Source of the DNA: UBA5794 sp963714375
Lineage (GTDB): Bacteria; Actinomycetota; Acidimicrobiia; Spongiisociales; UBA5794
Direction of reading: 5' to 3'
DNA: 64,000 nucleotides
Assembly: GCA_963714375.1 (NCBI GenBank)
Contig: CAVQOG010000002.1
Span: 178,019 to 242,018, forward strand
Shown: positions 42,936-50,698 of the stretch, in pieces
Position numbering within the stretch: the stretch's first letter is position 1
Layout: every line of letters starts with the position of its first letter
The notes under the pieces: model-generated
The model's input: only the letters and a program-made list of their open reading frames with translations
Database searches by the model: none
What the model was told of the DNA's origin: nothing
Translations under genes and position numbers: made by a program

Positions 42936-43394
42936 TCATATCACCTCAAGCGGGTTGTTCCCGGATTCTGTGGCTGCACGTTCGATTCTGACGAGCATCG
43001 CCGATGATGGTGCGACCTTGCCGCTCAGATACGTGCTCAGCCGCGATGCGCTGGTCCCGACGAGCTTCGCAAAGTCTTGATTGGTGAGACCAGAATTCGC
43101 AACCGCTCGACGAATCCTGTCCGCCACCTCCCGTCTGTCGGACATCTCGACCTCGGTGCGTGCGCGTTCGATCGCCAAGCTGAACAGCGTTCCCACCCCG
43201 TCTGGCTCGCGATACGAGAGGTAGTGCTCGACCCGCCGCGCAACCTTGCCCCACGGGGACTGACGCAACTCGTTGAAGATCGGTTGCCAATCGGCCACAA
43301 GACCGCGGTCGATCACGGTGACGAGCGCTTCATAGGGCCAAGTCCTGACGTCGTCGTTCGGTGAGGCGTCGACGTTGCGAAACGTGACAGACAT
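42936..43394 (-). CDS. XRE-type HTH protein, putative antitoxin of the nucleotidyltransferase pair
   Basis: Starting at the ATG at 43394, whose ATG overlaps the TGA of the upstream gene, the 152-residue product has an N-terminal part (DDVRTWPYEALVTVIDRGLVADWQPIFNEL) found in several antitoxins. It ends with a Cro/C1-type HTH: VADRIRRAVANSGLTNQDFAKLVGTSASRLSTYLSGKVAPSSAMLVRIERAA. The stop-start overlap couples it to the nucleotidyltransferase gene. It probably binds the CTTATCA palindrome upstream of the operon. Confidence 0.8.
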   Translation of the reverse strand: MSVTFRNVDASPNDDVRTWPYEALVTVIDRGLVADWQPIFNELRQSPWGKVARRVEHYLSYREPDGVGTLFSLAIERARTEVEMSDRREVADRIRRAVANSGLTNQDFAKLVGTSASRLSTYLSGKVAPSSAMLVRIERAATESGNNPLEVI

Positions 43395-44083
43395 CAGGCC
43401 ACGCCACCCAAACGAAGAGCCAACGAACGGCAACTTTCGACGATGACGGTCCAGCTGTGATAGCGCTCATCGAGCCCCTTGTAGCGAGACAGTTCACTGA
43501 TCACATCGGGGTCCCTCGGTCTCGGGTCGGCGAGCGAAATCACGAGCGAGGTCAGGACCGACCCGGGTTCACCCGAGCGATCCACGTAATAGGCATCGAT
43601 TCCCGAAAGCACCTCGACGGCCGTATCGAGTCCGAGGTGATCGGTCAGTGCGACGACATCGAGATAGTCCCGGACAACGTTTCGCTGTATGACCAGGAAC
43701 GATTTGACGCGCAGTGCTTCGAAAGCCGTCGGTGCCACAACCACTGCACCTTCGCCAACCAAAACCTCGCAAGTCTCGAGGGGCCGGCTCCGACGCAACT
43801 GGCGCAGTCCGGCCTCGACACCCCACAAGCTGCCCATGATGGTGAACGGCGGCTTCGAAGCGCGCACTGACGTTGCCCAGCCCTCGGTTGCCTCTACAGC
43901 CTCCAGCACCGACTCGTAGCGTTCGACGAGATCCGCCAGGACGTGATCATGATCAAACGAATCCCGATGACCGGCATGGAGTGCGGCGGCTGATCCACCA
44001 ACCAACACGGCGTCGGGAACGACCTCTTGTAGCACAGCTGCGGATTCCAGCACTCGCCTCAACGTTGGACTCATTTCCTTCAT
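43394..44083 (-). CDS. AbiEii/AbiGii-like nucleotidyltransferase, putative toxin
   Basis: The ATG at 44083 (alternative 44074) follows a palindromic operator by 3 bases. The 229-residue protein carries the nucleotidyltransferase signature LVGGSAAALHAGHRDSFDHDHVLADL (GGS followed by a D-x-D metal motif, about residues 26-51), then EVLVGEGAVVVAPTAFEALRVKSFLVIQR and RDYLDVVALTDHLG, which match AbiEii/MenA-type enzymes. Such toxins block translation by modifying tRNA. Here the toxin gene comes first and the HTH gene second, the reverse of classical abiEi-abiEii, and the HTH is XRE-type. Confidence 0.78.
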   Translation of the reverse strand: MKEMSPTLRRVLESAAVLQEVVPDAVLVGGSAAALHAGHRDSFDHDHVLADLVERYESVLEAVEATEGWATSVRASKPPFTIMGSLWGVEAGLRQLRRSRPLETCEVLVGEGAVVVAPTAFEALRVKSFLVIQRNVVRDYLDVVALTDHLGLDTAVEVLSGIDAYYVDRSGEPGSVLTSLVISLADPRPRDPDVISELSRYKGLDERYHSWTVIVESCRSLALRLGGVA

Positions 44084-44086
44084 GTC

Positions 44087-44104
44087 CTTATCATATCTGA
44101 TAAG
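44087..44104. promoter_or_regulatory. palindromic operator of the nucleotidyltransferase/HTH pair
   Basis: CTTATCATATCTGATAAG has perfect 7-bp arms (CTTATCA / TGATAAG) around TATC, directly upstream of the toxin start at 44083. This is the expected location for autoregulation by the HTH protein. Confidence 0.65.
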
Positions 44105-44443
44105 TTCACAGAGTCCAGCCACTTCGTTCCAATCGTGGCGTCCTCTCTCGCACCGGTTCAAGTCTCGAGCCTCGGATTACTGGTAGTCGATCGGACTGGT
44201 GGCTCGTGCCCACCTTTTCCAACCACTCCATGTCGTGATTCGCTCAGGTGCAGCACGTGTCAGCCAACGAAGGAGCTCTCCACGTGACGAAGGTCGCATA
44301 CCCAGCAATGGCGGCAGTTCGACAGATTCCCGAACGTATAATCGTCCATGCTTCTTTCAATCAACCTCCAATGGCGCTGAAGCCGATTCACCTCCCTGGC
44401 CCATGTCTCGGACACGCCCACGTCACGGCACACGGGAGGCGTG
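44105..44443. other. intergenic region between the TA pair and SulP 1
   Basis: About 340 bases between divergent genes. GGAGGCGTG before 44444 is the SulP ribosome-binding site. I see no convincing gene, RNA or repeat in the rest. Confidence 0.5.
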
Positions 44444-46144
44444 ATGACGGATAGGCCGCAGTCCCAAGGTGTGCACAAGTATCTGCCGATCCTTTCGTGG
44501 CTACCGAGCTATCGCTCGGAATGGCTGCGCTTCGACATCGTCGCCGCCCTGTCGGTATGGGCTTTGCTGGTCCCCCAGGGCATCGCTTACGCCTCAATCG
44601 CTGGCGTACCTGCCCAGTTCGGGCTGTACGCCGCGCTCGGTTCCCTGATGGGATATGCGCTGTTCGGCACGGCGGGACAGGTCGTGACTGGCCCGAGTGC
44701 GGCGATAGCAGCGGTATCCGCGTCCGTGATCACCCTGTGGGCGTCTGCAGGCTCCGTGGAATGGATCGCCTACACCGCAACACTGGCAGTCTCCGCCGGT
44801 ATTGTCTACCTCCTCCTCGGCTGGTTCCGGATGGGATGGGTGTCACATTTCCTATCAGGTGCGGTCCTCGGTGGCTTCGTGTTCGGTTTCGGTATCGGGC
44901 TCATCGTCGACCAGATGCCGAAAATACTCGGGGTCCCCAAGGATGAAGGAAGCTACTTCGAGGTCCTCCTCGGTGTAATCAAGTCGCTCCCTGAGACCAG
45001 CATCACGACCCTCGTCGTCGGCGTGGTCAGTGTCGCCATCCTCCTCGGGATGCGGTTTTATCTCCCGAGAGTGCCAAGGACGATCATCGTGGTAGCCATC
45101 GGGATCATCGTGTCGGGTGCGCTCGCACTTGGCGGGAATGGCGTAGATATCGTCGGACCGATCCCCGATGGAATGCCGTCGATCGTCCTACCAACGATGC
45201 CACCAGTGAGTTGGCTGGACCTGGCTCTTGGATCCCTGGCAGTCATCTTCATTGGCTTCAGTGAATCGCTCGCCGCCGCGAAGGCCCAAGCGCTCAAGCA
45301 CGACTACGAGATCGACGCCAGCCAGGAGATGGTTGCCCAGGGCATGGCGAACGCTGCAAGCGGCCTCCTGGGCGGCTATTCCGTCGAAGGAAGCCTCTCG
45401 AAGACCACTGTCGCCGACCTGGCAGGCCAGAAGACTCAATTGGCGTCGCTGATGACGGCAGGCTTGATCTTGCTCACGGTCCTTTTCCTCGCCGGGCTAT
45501 TCGAGGACCTGCCGCAGGCCGTTCTGGGGGCGGTCGTCATCGACGCCGGGATCAGCCTCGTGAAAGTAGAGGAGCTGAGGCACTATCGCCTGAGTGTCAG
45601 GGACTTTGCCGCCTTCGCTGCGACGGGCCTGGTGGTCTTCTTCGTCGGCGTACTCGCCGGCGTGATCGCCGGCATCGCAGTTTCGTTGCTCCTACTCGTC
45701 GCTTCGGCGTCGAGGACCCCGACGCGCCTGATGGGATACAACCCGGATGACGACACCTACGTCCGAGCCGACCGGCATCCCGAGGCCGAGCTGACGCCGG
45801 GCATTGTGGTGGCGGCCGTCGACGGCCCGTTGTTCTTCGCCGATGCGGACACGTTTCGAGATTCCGTCAAGGCCATGGTCCGGGAGTACGCGCCCCACAC
45901 GCTCGTGATCGACTTGGCCGCTGTCAACCTGATCGACATGGATGGTGACCGTGCCCTCGCCAAGCTCGTCGATGAGCTTCGTCGCAAGGACATTCGTGTG
46001 TTCCTGGCGTCCGCCTCTAATGACCAGGTCGAACTGATGCGCAGAACGGGCACACTCGAAATGATCGGGTCCGAGCATCTGTATCGCAAGGTTAGGCAAG
46101 CCGTCGCTGCAGGAAGGGGCGAGCATGGGCTCCCTCCGGGATAG
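44444..46144 (+). CDS. SulP-family inorganic anion transporter 1 with STAS domain
   Basis: A 566-residue protein. The family block RFDIVAALSVWALLVPQGIAYASIAGVPAQFGLYAA is followed by VVTGPSAAIAAVSASV and about 12 TM helices, with the conserved DYEIDASQEMVAQGMANAASGLLGGYSVEGSLSKT segment before the last helices. The C-terminal STAS domain (GIVVAAVDGPLFFADADTFRDSV, HTLVIDLAAVNLIDMDGDRALAKLVDEL) is complete. SulP proteins transport sulfate, bicarbonate or other anions with H+ or Na+. The sequence directly downstream is a ClC-channel remnant on the same strand. Confidence 0.92.
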   Translation: MTDRPQSQGVHKYLPILSWLPSYRSEWLRFDIVAALSVWALLVPQGIAYASIAGVPAQFGLYAALGSLMGYALFGTAGQVVTGPSAAIAAVSASVITLWASAGSVEWIAYTATLAVSAGIVYLLLGWFRMGWVSHFLSGAVLGGFVFGFGIGLIVDQMPKILGVPKDEGSYFEVLLGVIKSLPETSITTLVVGVVSVAILLGMRFYLPRVPRTIIVVAIGIIVSGALALGGNGVDIVGPIPDGMPSIVLPTMPPVSWLDLALGSLAVIFIGFSESLAAAKAQALKHDYEIDASQEMVAQGMANAASGLLGGYSVEGSLSKTTVADLAGQKTQLASLMTAGLILLTVLFLAGLFEDLPQAVLGAVVIDAGISLVKVEELRHYRLSVRDFAAFAATGLVVFFVGVLAGVIAGIAVSLLLLVASASRTPTRLMGYNPDDDTYVRADRHPEAELTPGIVVAAVDGPLFFADADTFRDSVKAMVREYAPHTLVIDLAAVNLIDMDGDRALAKLVDELRRKDIRVFLASASNDQVELMRRTGTLEMIGSEHLYRKVRQAVAAGRGEHGLPPG

Positions 46145-46164
46145 GCCGCACGCCGCGTCGAGAT

Positions 46165-46329
46165 TGGTGGTGGGTTCTCCTCGTGGCTGTGGGTGGCTTC
46201 GTCGTCGTCCTTCGCAAGGCATGGCACGTTCCCGAGAACGTTCCGGGCGGCGTCGGCATCAGACATGCCATATCGAAACGGCGCGCTACCGGAGCAGCTC
46301 CCGCGCCAGCAGAGACACCAAGCGGCTGA
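46165..46329 (+). pseudogene. ClC channel remnant with large internal deletion
   Basis: In one frame this stretch reads WWWVLLVAVGGFVVVLRKAW...HVPENVPGGV, matching residues about 54-84 of the intact ClC at 49.2-50.5 kb (WWWIPFVAFGGFVVVALRTAW...HVPDKVPGGV). It then runs straight into GIRHAISKRRATGAAPAPA, matching that protein's extreme C-terminus (SVRYAMSKRRAAMGDTAAV), and ends at a TGA (46327-46329). About 330 residues in the middle are deleted. It has no start codon of its own. Confidence 0.8.
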
Positions 46330-46338
46330 CCGCCACTA

Positions 46339-46467
46339 CTACTTCTTCTTGCCCTTCTTGCCCTTCTTGCCCTTCTTGCCCTTCTTGCCCTTCTTGCCCT
46401 TCTTGCCCTTCTTGCCCTTCTTGCCCTTCTTGCCCTTCTTATCCTTCTTATTCTTCTTCTTGCCCAT
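46339..46467 (-). CDS. 42-residue KKG-repeat polycationic peptide
   Basis: An ATG at 46467 preceded by CAGGAGGGCCGC encodes MGKKKNKKD, then ten perfect KKG repeats and a final KKK before TAG. About 70% of residues are Lys and none is acidic except one Asp. The DNA is a 9-bp tandem array (TTCTTGCCC units on the + strand) that could expand or contract without shifting frame. The strong ribosome site argues that it is translated. Nearby genes on the same strand encode an HhH protein with a Lys-rich tail and a CHAD protein. Binding to polyphosphate, nucleic acid or ribosomes is plausible but not shown. Confidence 0.65.
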   Translation of the reverse strand: MGKKKNKKDKKGKKGKKGKKGKKGKKGKKGKKGKKGKKGKKK

Positions 46468-46985
46468 GCGGCCCTCCTGTGATCTGGGATCCGATCTCGA
46501 CACGGATGCCACGGGTCGGTCCCACCGGTGATCCCACAATGTACTACGTCGTTGATGTGTCGTTCATGCCCCCTGTCAGCCATAGCTGTGGCCACTCCGC
46601 TTCTCACCGAGAGTGTGCGCCACCGAATGCCTGGAACACCACGGTGTCAGCCTGGTCGGTAGTCGAACGGGGCGGAGGCTCAGGCCGATTGGGGGCGTGG
46701 GTCACAGGTAACGGTCCGTTGGTCCCTGGTGCGAACCGAGACCGCGACGCAATGTCTGCAGTTGTAGACCCTATGTCGAGATGGCGGGTGATGACGATGA
46801 CAGCGCTGATCACGACCAAGTCCAGTCATCAGCCCGAACACGCGGAGCCGACAAACCCATGACCAACGACCGCGCTCAGCAGCTGACGTCGGCCCCGACC
46901 GAGACGAGCACCCCATGAGCAGAAGCACAAGAAGCACAAAAAGCAGGGCTCAAACAAGCACGATCGAGGGTTTTGTTCGTACTTG
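46468..46985. other. gene-poor stretch with a short Lys/His-rich frame
   Basis: About 520 bases without a supported gene. On the + strand near 46917-46965 one frame reads HEQKHKKHKKQGSNKHDRG, a Lys/His-rich piece with no start codon or ribosome site, possibly a relic of another basic peptide. The long open frames here are shadows. Confidence 0.4.
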
Positions 46986-47540
46986 TCAGCTGGTCTTTCG
47001 CACTGCCCGTTCGATCTTCGACGTGTGCCGGCGCAGCGTCCTGGCGTCCTTCTTCGAGCCGGTGCGCTTCCTGGCGTCGTCGCCCACTTTGGTCACTTCA
47101 GCAATGAATTTCTTTCGCACCGGGCGCCGATCGAGGTCATTGGCCCATCGGTTCATGCGCTTCGTGGATGCTTTGAGCCGCTTTGCCTGCTTCTTCGACT
47201 TGGCGAGGTCGGGGATGGCGCGACTGAGACGCTTCACCGATTTGGCGACTTTGGCGGTTCGCTTCGACTTGTCATCTGAGGGAATCCCGCTGGCAGCCGA
47301 CCCGTCGCCAGATAGCGCTCGCGCTTCGGCGTTCAGACGGGCCGCGTGATACGGCCCAACTCCGGGAACCTGCGTCAACTCGGTGATAGTCGCCGCCGCT
47401 ATCGCTTCTACGCTACCGAGGCCGGCGTCATCGAGACGTTGGGCCATTACCGGCCCAACTCCATTCAAATCTGTGATTGCCCCAGTCACTTCTTCTCCAG
47501 TTCCGCTGCAGCTAGCGTCGCTCCGCCGCCCAGTACGCAT
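46986..47540 (-). CDS. helix-hairpin-helix protein with basic C-terminal tail
   Basis: A protein of about 184 residues. ITDLNGVGPVMAQRLDDAGLGSVEAIAAATITELTQVPGVGPYHAARL (about residues 22-69) is a tandem HhH motif like those of DNA-repair proteins (GVGPxxAxxL twice). The rest is very rich in Lys/Arg (SKRTAKVAKSVKRLSR, KSKKQAKRLKASTKRMNRW, RTGSKKDARTLRRHTSKIERAVRK) and probably helical. It should bind DNA or RNA nonspecifically. Its start lies inside the end of the CHAD gene (about 30-base overlap), indicating an operon. Confidence 0.78.
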   Translation of the reverse strand: MRTGRRSDASCSGTGEEVTGAITDLNGVGPVMAQRLDDAGLGSVEAIAAATITELTQVPGVGPYHAARLNAEARALSGDGSAASGIPSDDKSKRTAKVAKSVKRLSRAIPDLAKSKKQAKRLKASTKRMNRWANDLDRRPVRKKFIAEVTKVGDDARKRTGSKKDARTLRRHTSKIERAVRKTS

Positions 47541-48534
47541 CAACCCGGTTCACGAACTCTAGAGGGGATTCCGCATAGAGCGCCGCCCCTCTGCGCAGGC
47601 TTCGCTCCTGTAGGTCGAACCGCGCCTGGTGGATCGCAGCTACCAGCAGCCACCGTTCTCGAGCGTCGTAACAGGCCTCCGGATGACCGATGACCATATC
47701 GGCGAGGAGGGCGAGGTCGTGGTCGTCCCCGAGGTCGTTCCCTAGCTCGTCGAGCTCGCCTGCCATCGAACCGATGAGAGCTGGCTGCAAGGGCGACAGT
47801 GCTTCCAGTTGATAGGTGAGGTATTTGACCCGCTTGCGCCATTCGTGGAGATCTTCCATCGAGTGGGTCTGTCGGGCGCGGCGGTAGCCATCGAGACCGC
47901 GCCGATAGACACGAAGGAGACCGTCTGCGATCGCCGCGAAGTCATCGTCTATCCTCTCCTCGACCGGGAAAGCGGCAAAGACCGAACGCGCTGTGCCGAG
48001 GTTGATGATCGCGTCGACGACCTTTTGATGACGAACCGCGGAGACCTGTTCGGCGTGTCGGCGAAGGAGCCAATTCTCGGTCTGGGTAAAGGTCGCCGAG
48101 TCGAGCAAATGGGCATAGTCCCGACGAAGCCCGCCGAGTGTCTCTGTGAGCACCCATGCATCGCGTATGCCTGAGAGCGTGCGAGCCGTGTCACGCAGGA
48201 CGACGTTCTGATCGCGGTAGGTTCGATAGCCGACGGTGTCGCGTACGAGTCGGATCAACCCGCGCACCCGTTTGAGCTTCTTACGCGTCGCGTGAACGCC
48301 ATAATCGAGATTTCCATCCCTTCCAGGGCGAAGGTCCGCGATGGCGCCGTTGAGCAACTCGACGGTCATTCGCTGCACTGCCAACGGGAGCGCTTCGTTT
48401 GCTGTCAATGCCGGACCGAGCGTCACCGTCGATGTGCCACGGGCCAGCTTGATACCGGTGGCCTGGGCCTGTGTGTGGGTCAGGAGGATGCGCTCAGGCA
48501 CGGCTTTTCCGGTGTGAGGAGCGGGGAACATCAC
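47512..48534 (-). CDS. CHAD-domain protein
   Basis: A 340-residue all-helical protein with the two CHAD signatures: VHATRKKLKRVRGLIRLVRD (about residues 80-99, conserved His and basic helix) and LHEWRKRVKYLTYQLEAL (about 228-245), plus DDHDLALLADMV. CHAD domains use these histidines and lysines/arginines to bind polyphosphate and often occur with CYTH enzymes; here no CYTH is fused. It starts at GTG 48534 (ATG at 48531 also possible). Together with the HhH gene it may belong to the same polyphosphate biology as the CYTH genes at 21-23 kb. Confidence 0.9.
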   Translation of the reverse strand: MMFPAPHTGKAVPERILLTHTQAQATGIKLARGTSTVTLGPALTANEALPLAVQRMTVELLNGAIADLRPGRDGNLDYGVHATRKKLKRVRGLIRLVRDTVGYRTYRDQNVVLRDTARTLSGIRDAWVLTETLGGLRRDYAHLLDSATFTQTENWLLRRHAEQVSAVRHQKVVDAIINLGTARSVFAAFPVEERIDDDFAAIADGLLRVYRRGLDGYRRARQTHSMEDLHEWRKRVKYLTYQLEALSPLQPALIGSMAGELDELGNDLGDDHDLALLADMVIGHPEACYDARERWLLVAAIHQARFDLQERSLRRGAALYAESPLEFVNRVDAYWAAERR

Positions 48535-48676
48535 GCTGGACCTTGGGTGCGGCCAATTCGACCCTTCTCACCGGTCGGGGAGGTGATACGGCCGGTCCTC
48601 GAACACACCACGTGCACTGCCTCGCTCACTCCGACTCCTTCTCGTCAACTGCCCACGCTGCCCAGGTGCAGCAATG

Positions 48677-48732
48677 GGTGCACCTGCTGATCGCGAGAGT
48701 ACGAGTCAACGGGCGAATGTCATCTCATTTCG
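48677..48732. repeat. 56-bp direct repeat, left copy
   Basis: This segment (GGTGCACCTGCTGATCGCGA... to ...TCATCTCATTTCG) recurs at 53386-53441 with a single mismatch (G for A at the 11th base). The left copy ends exactly where the truncated fic copy begins. The sequences on both outer sides differ, so it is not a larger duplication. Confidence 0.88.
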
Positions 48733-49220
48733 GCGGGCACTGATCCAGGTGATACTCCGACGGCGAGGGCTCTCCCCCACTTTCATGCCACCCATCAGCC
48801 TCGTCCTCGCCACCTGGTCCAACGACTACATCACCGGCCTGACCGCCTTCCGACACCTTGATCCCGCAGACAGTCCCGAGCGTTCATCGGCCGCCCACAC
48901 GTGGCTGCGGACCTTCGCTGGTGCCACCCTTCGAGCATGCAACGACGCTCAGATCTACGCCACGCGAATCGACGAGCTGGTCAGCCACTGGAGATCGAAC
49001 CTCGGCACCGTCCGCAAGGGATCCGCTTTGGACTTACTCATTGACCTCCTCCCCGGAGTTCCACTCGTGACTGTGGAATCAGCCGCTTGGGCTCATCGAC
49101 CGCTCCGACGTCGCCACCGGAGCAGCCATCAACCGCCTCGTCGCCACGGGAATCCTGACACAGCGGAACATCGGAAAACAGCGCTACCGGATCTTCGAAG
49201 CACCTTCCGTCCTCGAACTG
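48732..49220 (+). pseudogene. truncated, frameshifted copy of the Fic-family gene
   Basis: These 489 bases match 56361-56848 of the intact fic gene at about 97% identity by eye, covering the part just after the HPFADGNGRVGR motif through the winged-helix region. A one-base insertion (GCCGCTTGGGCTC versus GCGGCTGGGCTC, near 49085) breaks the frame. The catalytic motif, the N-terminal inhibitory helix and the C-terminus are all absent. It abuts the 56-bp repeat on the left and the end of the ClC gene on the right. Confidence 0.9.
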
Positions 49221-49236
49221 AGCGACGGGGGGCGCC

Positions 49237-50505
49237 TCAGTCGCCTGACGTGTTGACGGCTGCGGTGTCGCCCATTGCGGCTCTTCGTTTCGACATCGCG
49301 TAGCGAACGGAGGCGACGATGAGATAGGAGGTAACCACAGCGACTGCCACAGGGGCGGTGGTCTCGGCGCCGAGGGCGAGTGCGATTGCTGCGATGAACA
49401 CCATGCTGACGGGTGCCCGGAGGAATGAGCCGGGCACAGCGGCGAGCATGCAACTCACGGCGAGGGCTATTGGGAGGTCGGGGAACGCGAGGTAGACGAT
49501 GGTCCCTGCTGTGCCGCCCATGAAGATCAACGGGAACACGTTGCCGCCCATGAAGCCAACCTCGAGGCTGAGGGCCATTGCGACCATCTTGGCTACGAGA
49601 ACCACGATGAGTAGACCAACGCCGAGCGTGGCGGGATCGTCAATAACGACCCCGAGCTGGGACTGGCCTGCACCGATCGTCAGAGGAAGCGCCACGGCGA
49701 TGAGACCTACGATCGCACCACCAACGATGCCAAGAACGTATCGGTTCGGAACGAACTTGACGACCCATTTGACGGCCAGAATCACACCGACGAACAGCAT
49801 CATCACGAACGCTGAGAGGATGCCAAGACCGACGGCGATTGCCATGTCGGCCACCTCGAAGTCGTACGCCGGCACGTCATAGCTACCGAGGAAGGTCCGA
49901 CCCACCACCGCGTAGAAGATTATGAACCCCACCGTCGAGGCGATCAGCTGTGGAAGGAGCGAAGCCACATACCGTTCGCGAGGGAGCGGCTCGAGCTCTG
50001 AGACCAGGAACGCTCCGAGGATGGGCGATGTGAAAGCTGCGCCGAACCCGCCAGCGATACCGGTCAGGGTGTAATCGGGATCTGCGCCGCTTTCTGCCCA
50101 ACGCCGACTTGCGAACCACGAACCAAGCCCGCCGCCCATTACGACCAGGGCGAACGACGGACCGAGGCTGGCTCCGGCAACGGCGGACACAGCAGCGATC
50201 ACGGCCCACTGCGGGGCTGTCGTGTGGTCTAGCTCGGCTGCTTCGATGACGGCGACGCCTCCGGGAACCTTGTCGGGGACATGCCACGCCGTGCGAAGAG
50301 CCACGACGACGAATCCGCCGAACGCCACAAAGGGAATCCACCACCACTCACCGGACCATGCTGCGCCGTCGCTTTCGGGGAACACACGGGCAATGGCCCA
50401 GCCTGTGGCGCCGAGGTAGATGAGTCCCAGGACGCCGCCCGCAACACCGAGCGCAATCGAAAAACGCAAGAGACGCCGATACCACGGCACATCGAATGGC
50501 AGCAC
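49237..50505 (-). CDS. ClC-family chloride channel/transporter
   Basis: A 422-residue protein, about 10-12 TM helices, with ClC signatures GASLGPSFALVVMGGGLGSW (about 112-131), GIAGGFGAAFTSPILGAFLVSE and GFMGGNVFPLIFMGGTAG (GxFxP-like). In transporters the first motif is G(K/R)EGP with a gating Glu; here it is ASLGP, so that Glu is Leu, which would favour ungated or channel-like behaviour. No CBS domains. GGAGGAATT precedes a GTG start. It is divergent from SulP 2, and a deleted relative follows SulP 1. Confidence 0.87.
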   Translation of the reverse strand: MLPFDVPWYRRLLRFSIALGVAGGVLGLIYLGATGWAIARVFPESDGAAWSGEWWWIPFVAFGGFVVVALRTAWHVPDKVPGGVAVIEAAELDHTTAPQWAVIAAVSAVAGASLGPSFALVVMGGGLGSWFASRRWAESGADPDYTLTGIAGGFGAAFTSPILGAFLVSELEPLPRERYVASLLPQLIASTVGFIIFYAVVGRTFLGSYDVPAYDFEVADMAIAVGLGILSAFVMMLFVGVILAVKWVVKFVPNRYVLGIVGGAIVGLIAVALPLTIGAGQSQLGVVIDDPATLGVGLLIVVLVAKMVAMALSLEVGFMGGNVFPLIFMGGTAGTIVYLAFPDLPIALAVSCMLAAVPGSFLRAPVSMVFIAAIALALGAETTAPVAVAVVTSYLIVASVRYAMSKRRAAMGDTAAVNTSGD

Positions 50506-50698
50506 AATTCCTCCATTACCAGCTCAGACACAGCCGAGACCGCACGGCCCCGCCCATCAACACCAGCCTAACTCGGCGCGAATCTGTGGAAATGCGAAGG
50601 TGGCCGCGTACGGTGACTTCGACCGCCGAGGACCCACAATTGGGCTGCCTCGATCCGACGGTAGGCTGGTGTGGATACGAACGGATTGGAGTGCTCGC

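Noticed and set aside
44199..44454. Two short plus-strand ORFs before SulP 1
   Set aside because: No ribosome sites or conserved features; they lie in the leader and promoter area.
46330..46470. CRISPR-like short array
   Set aside because: The units are contiguous 9-bp codon repeats without spacers; they encode the KKG peptide.
46125..46862. 245-codon plus-strand ORF with a CPSCPSCPS tract
   Set aside because: This is another frame of the 9-bp array; the minus frame has the strong ribosome site and a simple basic peptide.
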